NCBI GenBank assembly: GCA_934218695.1
Contig: CAKQDA010000008.1
Location: 1 to 64,000, forward strand
DNA length: 64,000 nucleotides
Direction: 5' to 3'
Source: an uncultured Succinivibrio sp.
GTDB lineage: Bacteria > Pseudomonadota > Gammaproteobacteria > Enterobacterales > Succinivibrionaceae
The position numbers and the translations under genes were made by a program. The notes below the pieces were generated by a model, which worked only from the letters and a program-made list of their open reading frames with translations, did no database searches and was not told where the DNA came from. Shown in pieces: positions 47,164 to 56,324 of this stretch. Every line of letters starts with the position of its first letter. The first letter of the stretch is position 1.

Positions 47164-49017
47164 TTATTTTGAAGATGACTTTATTTTCTTAACTTCAACA
47201 GCACAGTTCTTTCCTGAAAAGGCTATACCATAAGCAAAGACAGAGTTTATGTCATCGTTATTAAGGTATGGAGCAGAATAGTTCTTACCTTCAATCTGAG
47301 ATAGAGCTTCTCTGGCTTTGGATTTTCTGCTCTCAGAGCCTGTGCAGACTTTTAACTCAATAATAACAATCTTATCTTCTCTTTTACTCTTAAAGATAAT
47401 ATCAGCATAACCGTCACCTGATTCATAATTCGAATGATAGTTACTGATGATATCTTTACAGTTTGAAAACAGTTCGTTTAAAAATCCGTGGTAGTAATTC
47501 TCATGAGGAGCTTTAGTTGCAGTGTCTCTTACGGATACGTAGTGTTGCAGCAGGTCAAAGAGAATGTCTGATGCCTCTTGAGCCTTACCGTCTAAAAAGC
47601 TGTTTACAAGACTGGATGCTGTATTGTCCTTTGACAGTTGTTCCTTAAACTTCTGCTGAATGTTCTGTATAAAACACTCTCTGATTTCCAGATTTGGTAT
47701 TCTTACAAAAATGTTTTTGCTTGAAGAGTTAGCTTTTGACAGTTCTTCTGTTGTCTTATCCCAGTCCAGGGTTAAATAACCTGTATGCAGAAGCAGTGAC
47801 CAGAAGTCATCAGGATTGTGTTCTGACAGACTGTCATAGTTCATGGAATCATTGAGACTGAAACTTATTGACTTACCATCTATGAGGTCCTGCATCTTCT
47901 GAGTGTCTTTATCTGTAAGATATCCTAAATATTCATAGACAGCAGAGCTTGAGGTGGTTCCTGTCCAGTAGTTGTCAGCATGTATCTGCTGTAATTCACC
48001 ATCTATTTTCAGTTTGTAATTATTACGAATGAAATTTACCACATCCCATGGACAGAACATTTCTTTGTCATAGAATCTGTATCCGTCATAGTTGTCCTTT
48101 ACAAGGGAAGAGTATTCTGACAGGTCATAGTCATCAAGGAATCTGTTTGTTTCATCCTTGGTAAAACCAATTAAGCCTGTATAGTCTTTTTCTGTTGCAG
48201 TTACAGTATTTACATAAAGATTGTTTACTCCTGTAAAGATACTGTTTTTAGCTACCTTTAAACATCCAGTCATAACTGTCTTGGTAAGAGTGTTCTCATC
48301 TTTTAGAATACCTAAGAAGCCTGACATTAGAGTTACCATTCTTGCATGGTAATCGGCTATAAAACCTTTGACATCTTTATACAGTACTGAATTCTGTAAA
48401 TCGTGATATGAGGCTTTTGCAAGTGGAACATCATATTCATCTATGAGCAGAACTGGAAGTTTACCGTATTCCTTGTATAAAAGTTCTGACAGGGTATTTA
48501 ATGCATTTGTCAGATAGTCTGAATTCTCAAGCAGTCTTAAAAAGCTTATATCTGAGAGTTTTTTTAATTTATCCTTATCTGAATCATTTAACCTAGGACT
48601 TTCTAAAAGATATTCATATTCAGAAGCAACTTTTGATACGACAATGGCAAACATCTTATAGGCGTCTTCAAAGTTATCTCCATCCACACTCTTTAAAGTG
48701 ATAAAGATAACAGGATATTTACCCATGTACTTTTCACAGAACTCTGTGTCTTTTAATATTTGTGTTCCTTCAAAAAGTCTTAGCTGTTCTGAGGTGTCAG
48801 TTGGATTTTCTTTGTTTATCTTTAAAAATGAGTTGAGCGTACTCATAAAGACTGTTTTACCAAAGCGTCTTGGTCTTGTAAACAGAAGTACCTTGCCACT
48901 GCCTTCAAGAACATTTTTCAGGTATGAGGTCTTATCCACAAAGTAACAGTTATCATTCCTTATTTCCTCATAACTGTTATACCCGTAAGGTAATGGCAGA
49001 AACTTCTTATCGCTCAT
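47164..49017 (-). CDS. AAA-ATPase-like protein with C-terminal PD-(D/E)XK nuclease-type domain
   Basis: 617 residues. N-terminal AAA-ATPase-like domain (about 5-300): LPYGYNSYEEIR, VDKTSYL, Walker A RPRRFGKT (48-55), Walker B-like LLIDEYDVPLAKA. C-terminal domain (about 500-617) with GDGYADIIF...IIELKVC, the D...E-x-K nuclease motif. Such genes occur in many copies in gut bacteria; function unknown, mobile-element or defence links are guesses. Start at 49017 has AAGGA 7 nt upstream. A C-terminal fragment of a second copy is at 17491-18111. It splits the usual rlmB to rpsF neighbourhood. Confidence 0.88.
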   Translation of the reverse strand: MSDKKFLPLPYGYNSYEEIRNDNCYFVDKTSYLKNVLEGSGKVLLFTRPRRFGKTVFMSTLNSFLKINKENPTDTSEQLRLFEGTQILKDTEFCEKYMGKYPVIFITLKSVDGDNFEDAYKMFAIVVSKVASEYEYLLESPRLNDSDKDKLKKLSDISFLRLLENSDYLTNALNTLSELLYKEYGKLPVLLIDEYDVPLAKASYHDLQNSVLYKDVKGFIADYHARMVTLMSGFLGILKDENTLTKTVMTGCLKVAKNSIFTGVNNLYVNTVTATEKDYTGLIGFTKDETNRFLDDYDLSEYSSLVKDNYDGYRFYDKEMFCPWDVVNFIRNNYKLKIDGELQQIHADNYWTGTTSSSAVYEYLGYLTDKDTQKMQDLIDGKSISFSLNDSMNYDSLSEHNPDDFWSLLLHTGYLTLDWDKTTEELSKANSSSKNIFVRIPNLEIRECFIQNIQQKFKEQLSKDNTASSLVNSFLDGKAQEASDILFDLLQHYVSVRDTATKAPHENYYHGFLNELFSNCKDIISNYHSNYESGDGYADIIFKSKREDKIVIIELKVCTGSESRKSKAREALSQIEGKNYSAPYLNNDDINSVFAYGIAFSGKNCAVEVKKIKSSSK

Positions 49018-49424
49018 TTGGTTATCCTTTGTAAACATCTATATGAATTATACATGATTAAACTCAGATGAACTTTTATAAGTGATATTTATTGATAGAA
49101 ATAATTATTTCTGGTAATACTAACCTGGTAGTGAGCTTAAAAAACAGTTGCATATGCCATAAGAGCAGCTAAGGAAGGCTCATAGAAAGACTTTTATTAA
49201 TATTTAGATGTGTCATTAGGCAAAAATCAGGTGAATGTTTAGATATATAACAAGGATTGCTTGTGTCTTAGATATAAATTTCAACGTAAGTTTGTTTTGA
49301 CTAATTATTGATGAATGCAGAGAGTTGTGCTTGTGAAAGTATCATTCTATTTTTTTCTCGATTCATATGTGTGAACGTTCAATTTGTGATAATGGCAGGC
49401 ATGAAAGAACAAAAAAAATACAGC
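49018..49424. other. Intergenic region before the rpsF promoter
   Basis: About 400 bp, AT-rich, no supported ORF or hairpin. Confidence 0.4.
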
Positions 49425-49452
49425 TTGAACTGATAAGAAAAAATAGTATAAT
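49425..49452 (+). promoter_or_regulatory. Sigma-70 promoter of rpsF-rpsR-rplI
   Basis: TTGAAC (49425-49430), 16 bp, TATAAT (49447-49452). Confidence 0.85.
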
Positions 49453-49459
49453 GTTTGCA

Positions 49460-49546
49460 CTCAGTCGTGTAGGTAAAACCTACATTCGTCTCCTTGTCTG
49501 ATAAGCTGACTGATTTTATCAGACTTTTACCGTAAGGGGCATTTTA
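49460..49546 (+). promoter_or_regulatory. Structured rpsF leader, candidate S6:S18 autoregulatory element
   Basis: About 87 nt. Hairpin 1 is GTAGGT-AAA-ACCTAC (49469-49483 region). Hairpin 2 is GTCTGATAA...TTTATCAGAC (49496-49524). An unpaired ACCG follows directly (TTTTACCGTAAGGGGC), overlapping the ribosome site. Leaders of rpsF operons are known to bind the S6:S18 complex through a CCG-containing element; identity here is inference. Confidence 0.5.
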
Positions 49547-49954
49547 ATGCGTAACTACGAAATCGTTTTCCTGGTTCACCCAGATCAGACAGATCAGGTT
49601 CCAGGCATGATCGAGCGCTATAAGGGCGAGATCGAGAAGTCAGGTGGTAAGATCCATCGTTTAGAGAACTGGGGCCGTCGTCAGTTGGCTTACCCAATTC
49701 AGAAGGTTCACAAGGCAACCTACGTTTTAATGAACGTAGAGGCTGATCAGGAAGTTATCGATTCAATCGAAAACAACTTCCGTTTCAATGATGCCATTAT
49801 CCGTAACTTAATCATTCGTACCAACGAGCCAGTTACCGAGCAGTCACCTATGATGAAGGCTCGTGATGAGCGTCGTTCACGCGATGATGAAGCTCGCGCA
49901 CCTAAGGCTGAAGTAGAAGCTGAAGAAGCTTCTGAAGAAGTTGCAGCTGAATAA
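49547..49954 (+). CDS. rpsF: 30S ribosomal protein S6
   Basis: 135 residues. [14 protein letters not shown] and [16 protein letters not shown] are invariant S6 features; the C-terminal tail is Glu/Ala rich as in E. coli, where it is polyglutamylated. First gene of the operon. Confidence 0.98.
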   Translation: MRNYEIVFLVHPDQTDQVPGMIERYKGEIEKSGGKIHRLENWGRRQLAYPIQKVHKATYVLMNVEADQEVIDSIENNFRFNDAIIRNLIIRTNEPVTEQSPMMKARDERRSRDDEARAPKAEVEAEEASEEVAAE

Positions 49955-49965
49955 GGAGAAAAAAC

Positions 49966-50196
49966 ATGGCACATTACTATCACCGTCGTAAGTTCTGCCG
50001 TTTCACTGCAGAAGGTGTTACCGAGATTGATTACAAAGATGTAGCTTTATTAAAGAACTATGTTACCGAGTCTGGTAAGATTGTTCCAAGCCGCATCACC
50101 GGCACTAGCGCTAAGTATCAGCGTCAGTTAGCAACCGCTATCAAGCGTGCTCGCTTCCTGGCTCTTTTACCTTATACCGACCTACAGAGCCGCTAA
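49966..50196 (+). CDS. rpsR: 30S ribosomal protein S18
   Basis: 76 residues. [56 protein letters not shown] region intact. It directly follows rpsF; the priB gene present between them in E. coli is absent. Confidence 0.98.
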   Translation: MAHYYHRRKFCRFTAEGVTEIDYKDVALLKNYVTESGKIVPSRITGTSAKYQRQLATAIKRARFLALLPYTDLQSR

Positions 50197-50209
50197 TTAG
50201 GAGCTTACA

Positions 50210-50662
50210 ATGGAAGTTATTCTATTAGACAAAATTGGCCGTTTAGGCGGTCTTGGTGATAAGGTTAAGGTACGTAACGGCTATGCTCGTAACTACCTGT
50301 TACCTTTAAAGAAGGCTGTTCTTGCAACTAAAGAGAACTTAGCAAAGTTTGAAGCTGAGCGTGCTCAGTTAGAGGCAAAGATTGCTGCAGAGTTAAAAGC
50401 TGCTCAGGATCGTGCTGAGAAGCTGGCTGCAATCGGCAAGTTTGTTATCTCAGCTCAGGCTGGTGATGAGGGCAAACTGTTCGGTTCAGTTGGTACTCGT
50501 GATATCGCAGAAGCTGCTATCAAAGCTGGTGTTGATCTTCACAAGTCAGAAGTTCGTTTACCAGATGGTGTTTTACGCACTGTTGGTGATTTTGATATCG
50601 AACTTCAGCTTCACCCTGATGTAAAGACAACTGTTGTTGTTTCAATTATTCCAGAGAAATAA
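50210..50662 (+). CDS. rplI: 50S ribosomal protein L9
   Basis: 150 residues. [19 protein letters not shown] and GYARNYLLP signature at the N-terminal domain, long helix, then the C-terminal RNA-binding domain with [12 protein letters not shown]. Confidence 0.98.
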   Translation: MEVILLDKIGRLGGLGDKVKVRNGYARNYLLPLKKAVLATKENLAKFEAERAQLEAKIAAELKAAQDRAEKLAAIGKFVISAQAGDEGKLFGSVGTRDIAEAAIKAGVDLHKSEVRLPDGVLRTVGDFDIELQLHPDVKTTVVVSIIPEK

Positions 50663-50680
50663 TAATCAGTTTCTTATAAT

Positions 50681-50711
50681 AAAAAACGGAGACTAGGTCT
50701 CCGTTTTTTTT
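50681..50711 (+). terminator. Intrinsic terminator of rpsF-rpsR-rplI
   Basis: AACGGAGAC-TAG-GTCTCCGTT with an eight-T run. Confidence 0.9.
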
Positions 50712-50733
50712 GACCCTGACTTAAAGGTAGTCT

Positions 50734-51561
50734 ATGAATGAGTTTCTTCTTCCTCTTTTAAAGTGGGCCGGCGGTAAAAGGCAGCTTCTTCCAGAACTGA
50801 CATGTAATATGCCTAAATCATTCGGTACTTACTTTGAACCTTTTATAGGTGGAGGTGCAATGCTTTTTGAGATCCATCCTAAAAAGGCTGTAATAGGTGA
50901 TATCAACGAAGAACTCATAAACTTCTACAGTGTAGTTAAAAATCAGGTTCAGCCTCTGTTAGAGCTGCTCTTTACATATGTTAATTCAAAAGAGTTTTTT
51001 CTTGAAAAAAGGAATATCGACAGAGATCCTGAAAAATTCAGGCTGCTGTCTCCGGTTGAAAAGGCCGCCAGAACCTACTATCTGAACAGAACCTGTTTTA
51101 ATGGTTTATTCAGAGTAAACAGTAAAGGTCAGTTCAATACACCTTTTGGATACTACAAACGTCCTTTTAGTCCAGTTGTTGGCAGGTTTTTAGCCATTTC
51201 ATCATACCTGAATGATCAGAATATCACTATAAAACATGCATCATATTTAGAAACATGTAAAGATTGTCAGAAAGGAGATTTTGTTTATCTTGATCCTCCT
51301 TATGATCCTGTTGAAACACACAGTTTTACCAGTTATGTCTCTGATGGTTTTTCTCGAGCTGATCAGTGTGAATTAAAAAATTTATGTGATCTGCTTGACA
51401 AAAGGGGAGTCAAATTCATGCTCTCTAATTCTGCAACTCCATTTATTAAAAATTTATACAAAGACTATAACTGCATTTTTATTAAGGCAAAGAGAGTTGT
51501 CAATCCTTCTCGCGTAGGTTCAGGTAGCGCAGATGAGATCTTAGTTAGAAACTACAGATAA
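50734..51561 (+). CDS. dam: Dam-type N6-adenine DNA methyltransferase (copy A)
   Basis: 275 residues, D12 class. LLKWAGGKRQLLPEL (SAM-binding motif region, 8-22), FEPFIGGGAMLFE (motif I), NRTCFNGLFRVNSKGQFNTPFG and catalytic DPPY at 187-190. Length and order match Dam (278), so GATC is the likely target. No restriction enzyme is adjacent, which fits a housekeeping Dam in mismatch repair and replication control. Confidence 0.9.
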   Translation: MNEFLLPLLKWAGGKRQLLPELTCNMPKSFGTYFEPFIGGGAMLFEIHPKKAVIGDINEELINFYSVVKNQVQPLLELLFTYVNSKEFFLEKRNIDRDPEKFRLLSPVEKAARTYYLNRTCFNGLFRVNSKGQFNTPFGYYKRPFSPVVGRFLAISSYLNDQNITIKHASYLETCKDCQKGDFVYLDPPYDPVETHSFTSYVSDGFSRADQCELKNLCDLLDKRGVKFMLSNSATPFIKNLYKDYNCIFIKAKRVVNPSRVGSGSADEILVRNYR

Positions 51562-51623
51562 TCTTTTAAATTTGCTTAAAATCAGTCTGTTTTCATTTAC
51601 AATAACCTAAGGTGGAAACAGAT

Positions 51624-52496
51624 ATGCATACTCGAAATTCTCTTGAAAATTTAAAGCCGTTTGTCAAATGGGTGGGTGGTAAAGGCACCAGCGTGGATCG
51701 CCTGTTACAGCTTATTCCAAAGCATATTGACACTTATGTTGAACCTTTTGTGGGATCAGGAGCTTTATTCTTTTCATTAAACTTTAATAAAGCCATTATC
51801 AATGACTCTAATTCTGAGCTTATAGCAGCCTATCAGGAAATCAAGGAAAACGTCTTTGAACTTGAGATGTATCTGTCCACTCTGATATATGACAAATCTC
51901 TTTACGAAAAGATACGTGCATGGGATCGTGAAAAGGACTTTCTGAAACGACCAAGAGTTGAAAGAGCGGCAAGACTCATCTACCTTATGAAGACCTGCTA
52001 TAACGGTCTATACAGGGTTTCTAAAAAGAATTTCTTCAACACACCGATGGGAAACTATAAATCACCTCTGATCTGTGATGTACCGACATTAAATGCCTGC
52101 TACAGATTTTTAAATGACAGGAATGTGTCTATCTACAATCAGGATTACGCCACTCTGTTTGATATTATTCCTGACAATTCATTTGTGTATCTTGATCCTC
52201 CATATTTCCCTGTTTCTAGGACTGCCAATTTTACCTCCTATCAGTCAGACAAGTTTAAAGAAACAGAACAGTTCAGACTGTTAGAGTTTTGTCTAAAGCT
52301 TCACAGAAGGGGAATACGTTTTTTACTGTCAAACTCTGACGTTCCTGAGGCAAGAGAAATATACAGCAGGTTCAACATAAAAGTACTGGAAGTATGCAGA
52401 AGAATCAACTCTGATACAGCCAGAAGAAGTGCTGTAAATGAACTTGCTGTTACCAATTATGATGTAGCTACAGGAGAACTGTTAAAGATAGAATAA
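51624..52496 (+). CDS. Dam-type N6-adenine DNA methyltransferase (copy B)
   Basis: 290 residues, D12 class. FVKWVGGKGTSVDRLLQLIP, VEPFVGSGALFFSL, KTCYNGLYRVSKKNFFNTPMG and DPPY at 191-194. It parallels copy A block by block but differs at the target-recognition segments, so specificity may differ. ATG at 51624 (AAGGTGG 8 nt upstream) is preferred over the in-frame GTG at 51612. It follows copy A by 62 bp on the same strand with no clear terminator. Confidence 0.88.
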   Translation: MHTRNSLENLKPFVKWVGGKGTSVDRLLQLIPKHIDTYVEPFVGSGALFFSLNFNKAIINDSNSELIAAYQEIKENVFELEMYLSTLIYDKSLYEKIRAWDREKDFLKRPRVERAARLIYLMKTCYNGLYRVSKKNFFNTPMGNYKSPLICDVPTLNACYRFLNDRNVSIYNQDYATLFDIIPDNSFVYLDPPYFPVSRTANFTSYQSDKFKETEQFRLLEFCLKLHRRGIRFLLSNSDVPEAREIYSRFNIKVLEVCRRINSDTARRSAVNELAVTNYDVATGELLKIE

Positions 52497-52524
52497 GTCA
52501 TACCTGAAAACTGCTGATTACTCT

Positions 52525-53334
52525 TTACAACAGCTCCTGAACAGGAAACTCTTTTCTTGCGGTATCTACTGCATTTAAATCAATATCTGCCTTTAAGACA
52601 CCTTCAGCTGTGTCTAATGACGCAATCACTCTTCCATAAGGTGAAACTATCATAGAATTGCCAAGACCTTCCATTACAGGAGAAATTTCACCGGTCTGAT
52701 TGCATACAGCAAAGAAAACCTCATTGTCATAGGCACGTGTTTTGGACATGGCTCTCCATATATCCTCACAGTCGTGTCTGAAATTATCATCCTTTAACTT
52801 TTCCTTTGGAAATATCCATGCGGTAGGAAGCACTACAAGTTTAGCTCCAAGTTTCATCATATCGTGAAAGTGCAACGGATAGCGGATATCAAAGCAGATT
52901 GCAATTCCCGTTTTACCAAAATCAAAATCAACTGTGCAGATCCTGTCTCCAGGTGAGGATTTACTTCCTTCCTGACCGCCAAAATAATTGAACAGGTGGA
53001 TCTTGTCATAGGAGCCTATGATCTCGCCTTCACGGTTTATGGCAAAAGAGGTGTTGTACAGTTTTGTTCTTTTTTTTCTGACGATAGATCCTGCGATAAA
53101 GTTTGTATGGTAGATTTTTGCAAATTCTCTTACCTTATCAAGGATAAAGCCTCCTTTTTCATCTGTCGCATGATTTACATAATCGGTGCTAGTCGCAAAA
53201 AACTCAGGAAGTACTACAAGATCAACAGTTTCATCTTTGTCTAGGCTTTTTTTTAGGGTATTTTGAAGTTTTAAAAGGTTTGACTGTACGTCGCCAAACA
53301 CCGAAGAAATCTGAAGAACAAGAATTTTTGCCAT
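52525..53334 (-). CDS. Nitrilase-superfamily carbon-nitrogen hydrolase
   Basis: 269 residues. The Glu-Lys-Cys triad is visible: LPEFF (Glu near 44), YDKIHLF (Lys near 111) and AICFDIRYP (Cys near 146). Family members hydrolyse amides such as deaminated glutathione or omega-amides; the YDKIHLF and CFDIRYP motifs are closest to the omega-amidase/Nit-type branch. AAGGA ribosome site. Convergent with the methyltransferase pair. Confidence 0.88.
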   Translation of the reverse strand: MAKILVLQISSVFGDVQSNLLKLQNTLKKSLDKDETVDLVVLPEFFATSTDYVNHATDEKGGFILDKVREFAKIYHTNFIAGSIVRKKRTKLYNTSFAINREGEIIGSYDKIHLFNYFGGQEGSKSSPGDRICTVDFDFGKTGIAICFDIRYPLHFHDMMKLGAKLVVLPTAWIFPKEKLKDDNFRHDCEDIWRAMSKTRAYDNEVFFAVCNQTGEISPVMEGLGNSMIVSPYGRVIASLDTAEGVLKADIDLNAVDTARKEFPVQELL

Positions 53335-53350
53335 GACTTTTCCTTACTGT

Positions 53351-53390
53351 CACAAAAACAAAAGGAACATTCATGTTCTGAGTGTTCCTT
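53351..53390 (-). terminator. Intrinsic terminator of the SanA-like gene
   Basis: On the minus strand AAGGAACA...TGTTCCTT followed by TTGTTTTTG. Confidence 0.7.
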
Positions 53391-53440
53391 AATGCTTTAT
53401 CCAAACTGAAAAATTAGACCGTATCAGAAAGATTTACTTT

Positions 53441-54574
53441 CTAGTAATAATCCCATGGATCGCCGTTGAACTTTTTGATGTCCTTACGCACTCTGCGAGG
53501 CTTTTTAGCAGGCTTTTTCTCTGTCTGTACAGAGATATCATCAGATTGAACCTCAACAGGATCAATATATGTAGTATTGCTGTTTCCTGCATTAAGGCTC
53601 TCTGATGCCACTTCTGAAGCCTGTTCCAGGGCTTCATTCTGCTCTTCAGAGAGTATTTCATTCTGCTCACGGGTTACTTCCTGTGAATTCTGAGAATAGT
53701 CATACTCGACTTCAAGTCTTTCCTGATGTGCTTTTATCTGCTTTGCTGTATCACTAAGATGTTTTGCAACAGGCTCAAATTTGGCTATCAGAGCAGCCTG
53801 ACGCAACTGAGCTGCGCTGTCAGTCAGCTGTTTTAAAGGAGAGGTCATCTTTTTAGGTTTGCTTGACAGCTCTTTTGGCAGAGCACTCTTTCCTATGCTC
53901 TCAGGTTTTCCGAGAAACTTTGGCTGTGAATCAAGAATATAGACATCAAAAACACACTTGATCCTGGCAAAGAACTCTCTGATACCAATGCGGTTTATAA
54001 AACCTGATGAAGGATTGATGGCGTTGAATCCCACCGCCTTCAGATCATACCTGTCAGCTATAAACAGAGCTCTTTCGTTCTGAAAACCCTGTGAGATAAA
54101 GGTTGCAGATTTTAAAAGAAACACTTTTCTGGCTCTTATAACAGAATCTAGCGTACTGATACCCGCAAAATCAAAAACAATTCTTTCTGCAGGAACTCCT
54201 GCTTTGACCAGAGCTCTTTTCATGAGACGAGGCTCATTGTAAGATTCGTGGCGGTTGTCTCCTGACACCAGAATGTAATCAATTTTACCCGACTTAAAGA
54301 GCTGAGATGCAGCCATGATCCTGTAGGTAAAAAACTCATTCGGAGCCCCACTTGATCCAAGAGGAGAGGTTCCGAACAGCACACCTACTTTATTGTAGGG
54401 AATTTTATCGATGCTCTCATAGGTTTTAAAAGCATAGCTTGAGATCCTAAAACAGCTCAGAACAACGAACAGAATTCCTGCAACTAAAGCTAAAGCTGCC
54501 AGATAACATGTTGCGCTTAAAAAGCGGGACATGTCAGATGAGAACTTTAAGTCATTTTGATCTTTGTGTGACAC
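53441..54574 (-). CDS. SanA/ElyC-like DUF218 membrane protein with long C-terminal extension
   Basis: 377 residues. One TM helix (about 20-42), then a DUF218 domain (about 60-225): GVLFGTSPLG, YILVSGDNRHESYNEP, TLDSVIRARKVF, ISQGFQNERALFIA. E. coli SanA, which affects envelope permeability, is about 239 residues; here about 150 extra residues follow, coiled-coil-like and Gln/Glu-rich, ending in a Lys/Arg patch and DPWDYY. Start is GTG with AGGA 6 nt upstream. In the minus-strand train after ybeD. Confidence 0.82.
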   Translation of the reverse strand: MSHKDQNDLKFSSDMSRFLSATCYLAALALVAGILFVVLSCFRISSYAFKTYESIDKIPYNKVGVLFGTSPLGSSGAPNEFFTYRIMAASQLFKSGKIDYILVSGDNRHESYNEPRLMKRALVKAGVPAERIVFDFAGISTLDSVIRARKVFLLKSATFISQGFQNERALFIADRYDLKAVGFNAINPSSGFINRIGIREFFARIKCVFDVYILDSQPKFLGKPESIGKSALPKELSSKPKKMTSPLKQLTDSAAQLRQAALIAKFEPVAKHLSDTAKQIKAHQERLEVEYDYSQNSQEVTREQNEILSEEQNEALEQASEVASESLNAGNSNTTYIDPVEVQSDDISVQTEKKPAKKPRRVRKDIKKFNGDPWDYY

Positions 54575-54601
54575 TTTATATCCTGGTAAACAGTCCTTTA
54601 A

Positions 54602-54886
54602 TTAGAGTACGTGCTTTACGCAGTCAAGAGCACCTATCTTCTGATAGAGTGCTTTGAGATTTTCCGGTGTGGTTACCTTTACCGGTACGGTGTAAGACAC
54701 ATAGTTTCCCTTTGAACTTTTACGTGGAGGATCTGTTATTTCCTTCATTCCGTCCTTTTCAACCGTATCTATGACCTTTTTTATCTCGCCGATAGAGTTT
54801 ACAACGGTAGAGTCAACAATTACTCTGAATCCTACTACAGAAGGGAACTTAATCAGTTCTTCTAGCTTTTTGTAATCGTCAGCCAT
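54602..54886 (-). CDS. ybeD: YbeD family protein (DUF493)
   Basis: 94 residues, small alpha/beta fold. LEELIKFPSVVGFRVIVDS and LYQKIGALDCVKHVL are typical. Lies between dacA and lipB in E. coli; lipB is not here. Role unsettled. Confidence 0.92.
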   Translation of the reverse strand: MADDYKKLEELIKFPSVVGFRVIVDSTVVNSIGEIKKVIDTVEKDGMKEITDPPRKSSKGNYVSYTVPVKVTTPENLKALYQKIGALDCVKHVL

Positions 54887-54926
54887 CTTTTATCCTTAAA
54901 TGCTGTTTATTACGTGATTCTGCAGG

Positions 54927-56213
54927 CTATTTCTGCTCTGCGACTTCTTCGTCATCTGAACTGAAGAACAGACAAACCTTATCCCACATTTTTCCGAAGA
55001 AACCGCCCTCTTCGATATCCTGTGCTGACACTAACGGTACAGAACTGATTATCCTGTTATCCAGTTTAACGTCAATAACACCAAGCTCATCGCCCTTCTT
55101 TAAAGGGGCCACAAAAGTGCTGCGCTTGAGTTTGTAGCTTAGCTTCAGATCATTCTGTCTGCCTCGTGGAATTAATAGGTTCAGATCCTTTGCAATTACA
55201 AGATCAACCTTACTCTGCTTACCCATTCTTACATCTCTGTTTAACAGAGGCTTGTTTGCCTGTACAGGAGTGTAAAGCTGGAAGTACCTGAATCCGTATG
55301 TGAGCAGGGCCTTATTGTAGTTGGCACGCAACTTTTCTGACTTGGCTCCGATCACAGCTGCAACCAGACGCATGTTGTCATTTACTGCAGATGTCACTAG
55401 GTTATAGCCGACCTGAGAGAGGTGTCCTGTCTTAATACCGTCAACTTTCATTGAGTTATCCCATAACAGACGGTTACGGTTGTATTGTCTGATTCCGTTG
55501 AAGGTAAACTCCTTCTGTGAATAGATAGGGTACTCATCAGGTAAATCTCTGATGATTGCACGACCTAACAGTGCCATGTCATAGGCTGATGAATAGTTCA
55601 TCTCGTCAAATAGTCCATGGACGTTTGAAAAGTGTGTATCCTTTAAACCTAGCTGTGATGCATAATTGTTCATCACTGACACGAAGCCTTCCTGTGTACC
55701 GGCAAGATGAATTGCCATCGCCACGCATGCATCATTTCCTGACTGAATAATAATGCCGCGTACCAGATCGCCTACCTTAATGGTTTTGCCAACTTCGATG
55801 AACATCTTTGATGAGTCGGTATATTTCTTTGACCAGGCATCCTCGGTAATGGTTACATTATCATCCATATGCAGACGGCCGGCCTTGAGTTCCATACCGA
55901 TAACGTATGCTGTCATCATCTTTGTAAGTGAGGCTGGCCAGATTTTTTCATGGGCATTCTGTTCGCAGATCACACGACCTGAGTAATAGTCCATTAAAAC
56001 CCATGACTGAGCTTCAAACTGAGGTGGTTCTGGGACTACGATAGGTGCCGGTGCCACACCATGAGCTTGAGAGGCTGCAGGAGCGGTTCCGTTTTGAGCC
56101 TTTACAACTGCAAAAGGATCCGGAATTGCATCATCTGCAAAGGCACCTGATACTGAAACAGAGCTTAATGCTAGTGCTACTAGTGAAATCTTTAAAGTAT
56201 TCTTAACTGACAT
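54927..56213 (-). CDS. dacA: DacA-type D-alanyl-D-alanine carboxypeptidase (PBP5/6 family)
   Basis: 428 residues. Signal peptide 1-26 (GAFA|DDA). Active-site SLTK (95-98), SGND and KTG motifs in order; a C-terminal amphipathic membrane anchor (FFGKMWDKVCLFF) follows the beta-rich domain 2. It differs from E. coli in a Pro/Ala-rich insert (about 35-65) before the catalytic domain and an acidic tail (SSDDEEVAEQK) after the anchor. Trims pentapeptides in the periplasm. Confidence 0.95.
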   Translation of the reverse strand: MSVKNTLKISLVALALSSVSVSGAFADDAIPDPFAVVKAQNGTAPAASQAHGVAPAPIVVPEPPQFEAQSWVLMDYYSGRVICEQNAHEKIWPASLTKMMTAYVIGMELKAGRLHMDDNVTITEDAWSKKYTDSSKMFIEVGKTIKVGDLVRGIIIQSGNDACVAMAIHLAGTQEGFVSVMNNYASQLGLKDTHFSNVHGLFDEMNYSSAYDMALLGRAIIRDLPDEYPIYSQKEFTFNGIRQYNRNRLLWDNSMKVDGIKTGHLSQVGYNLVTSAVNDNMRLVAAVIGAKSEKLRANYNKALLTYGFRYFQLYTPVQANKPLLNRDVRMGKQSKVDLVIAKDLNLLIPRGRQNDLKLSYKLKRSTFVAPLKKGDELGVIDVKLDNRIISSVPLVSAQDIEEGGFFGKMWDKVCLFFSSDDEEVAEQK

Positions 56214-56324
56214 TTTGAGTTCCTGATAACAATTTATTTAATCAGTTTTAAAATCTGTTTTAAGTGTTTACTCTATTTTTATACAGAGTAACATCTAGAG
56301 TGTTTTAATTTTAATTACTTAATT

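Noticed and set aside
49018..49424. Possible regulatory RNA in the long gap before rpsF
   Set aside because: No terminator hairpin, promoter pair or conserved-looking stem could be found by eye.
51612..51623. GTG start for the second methyltransferase
   Set aside because: The GTG lies within the AAGGTGG ribosome site that serves the ATG at 51624.
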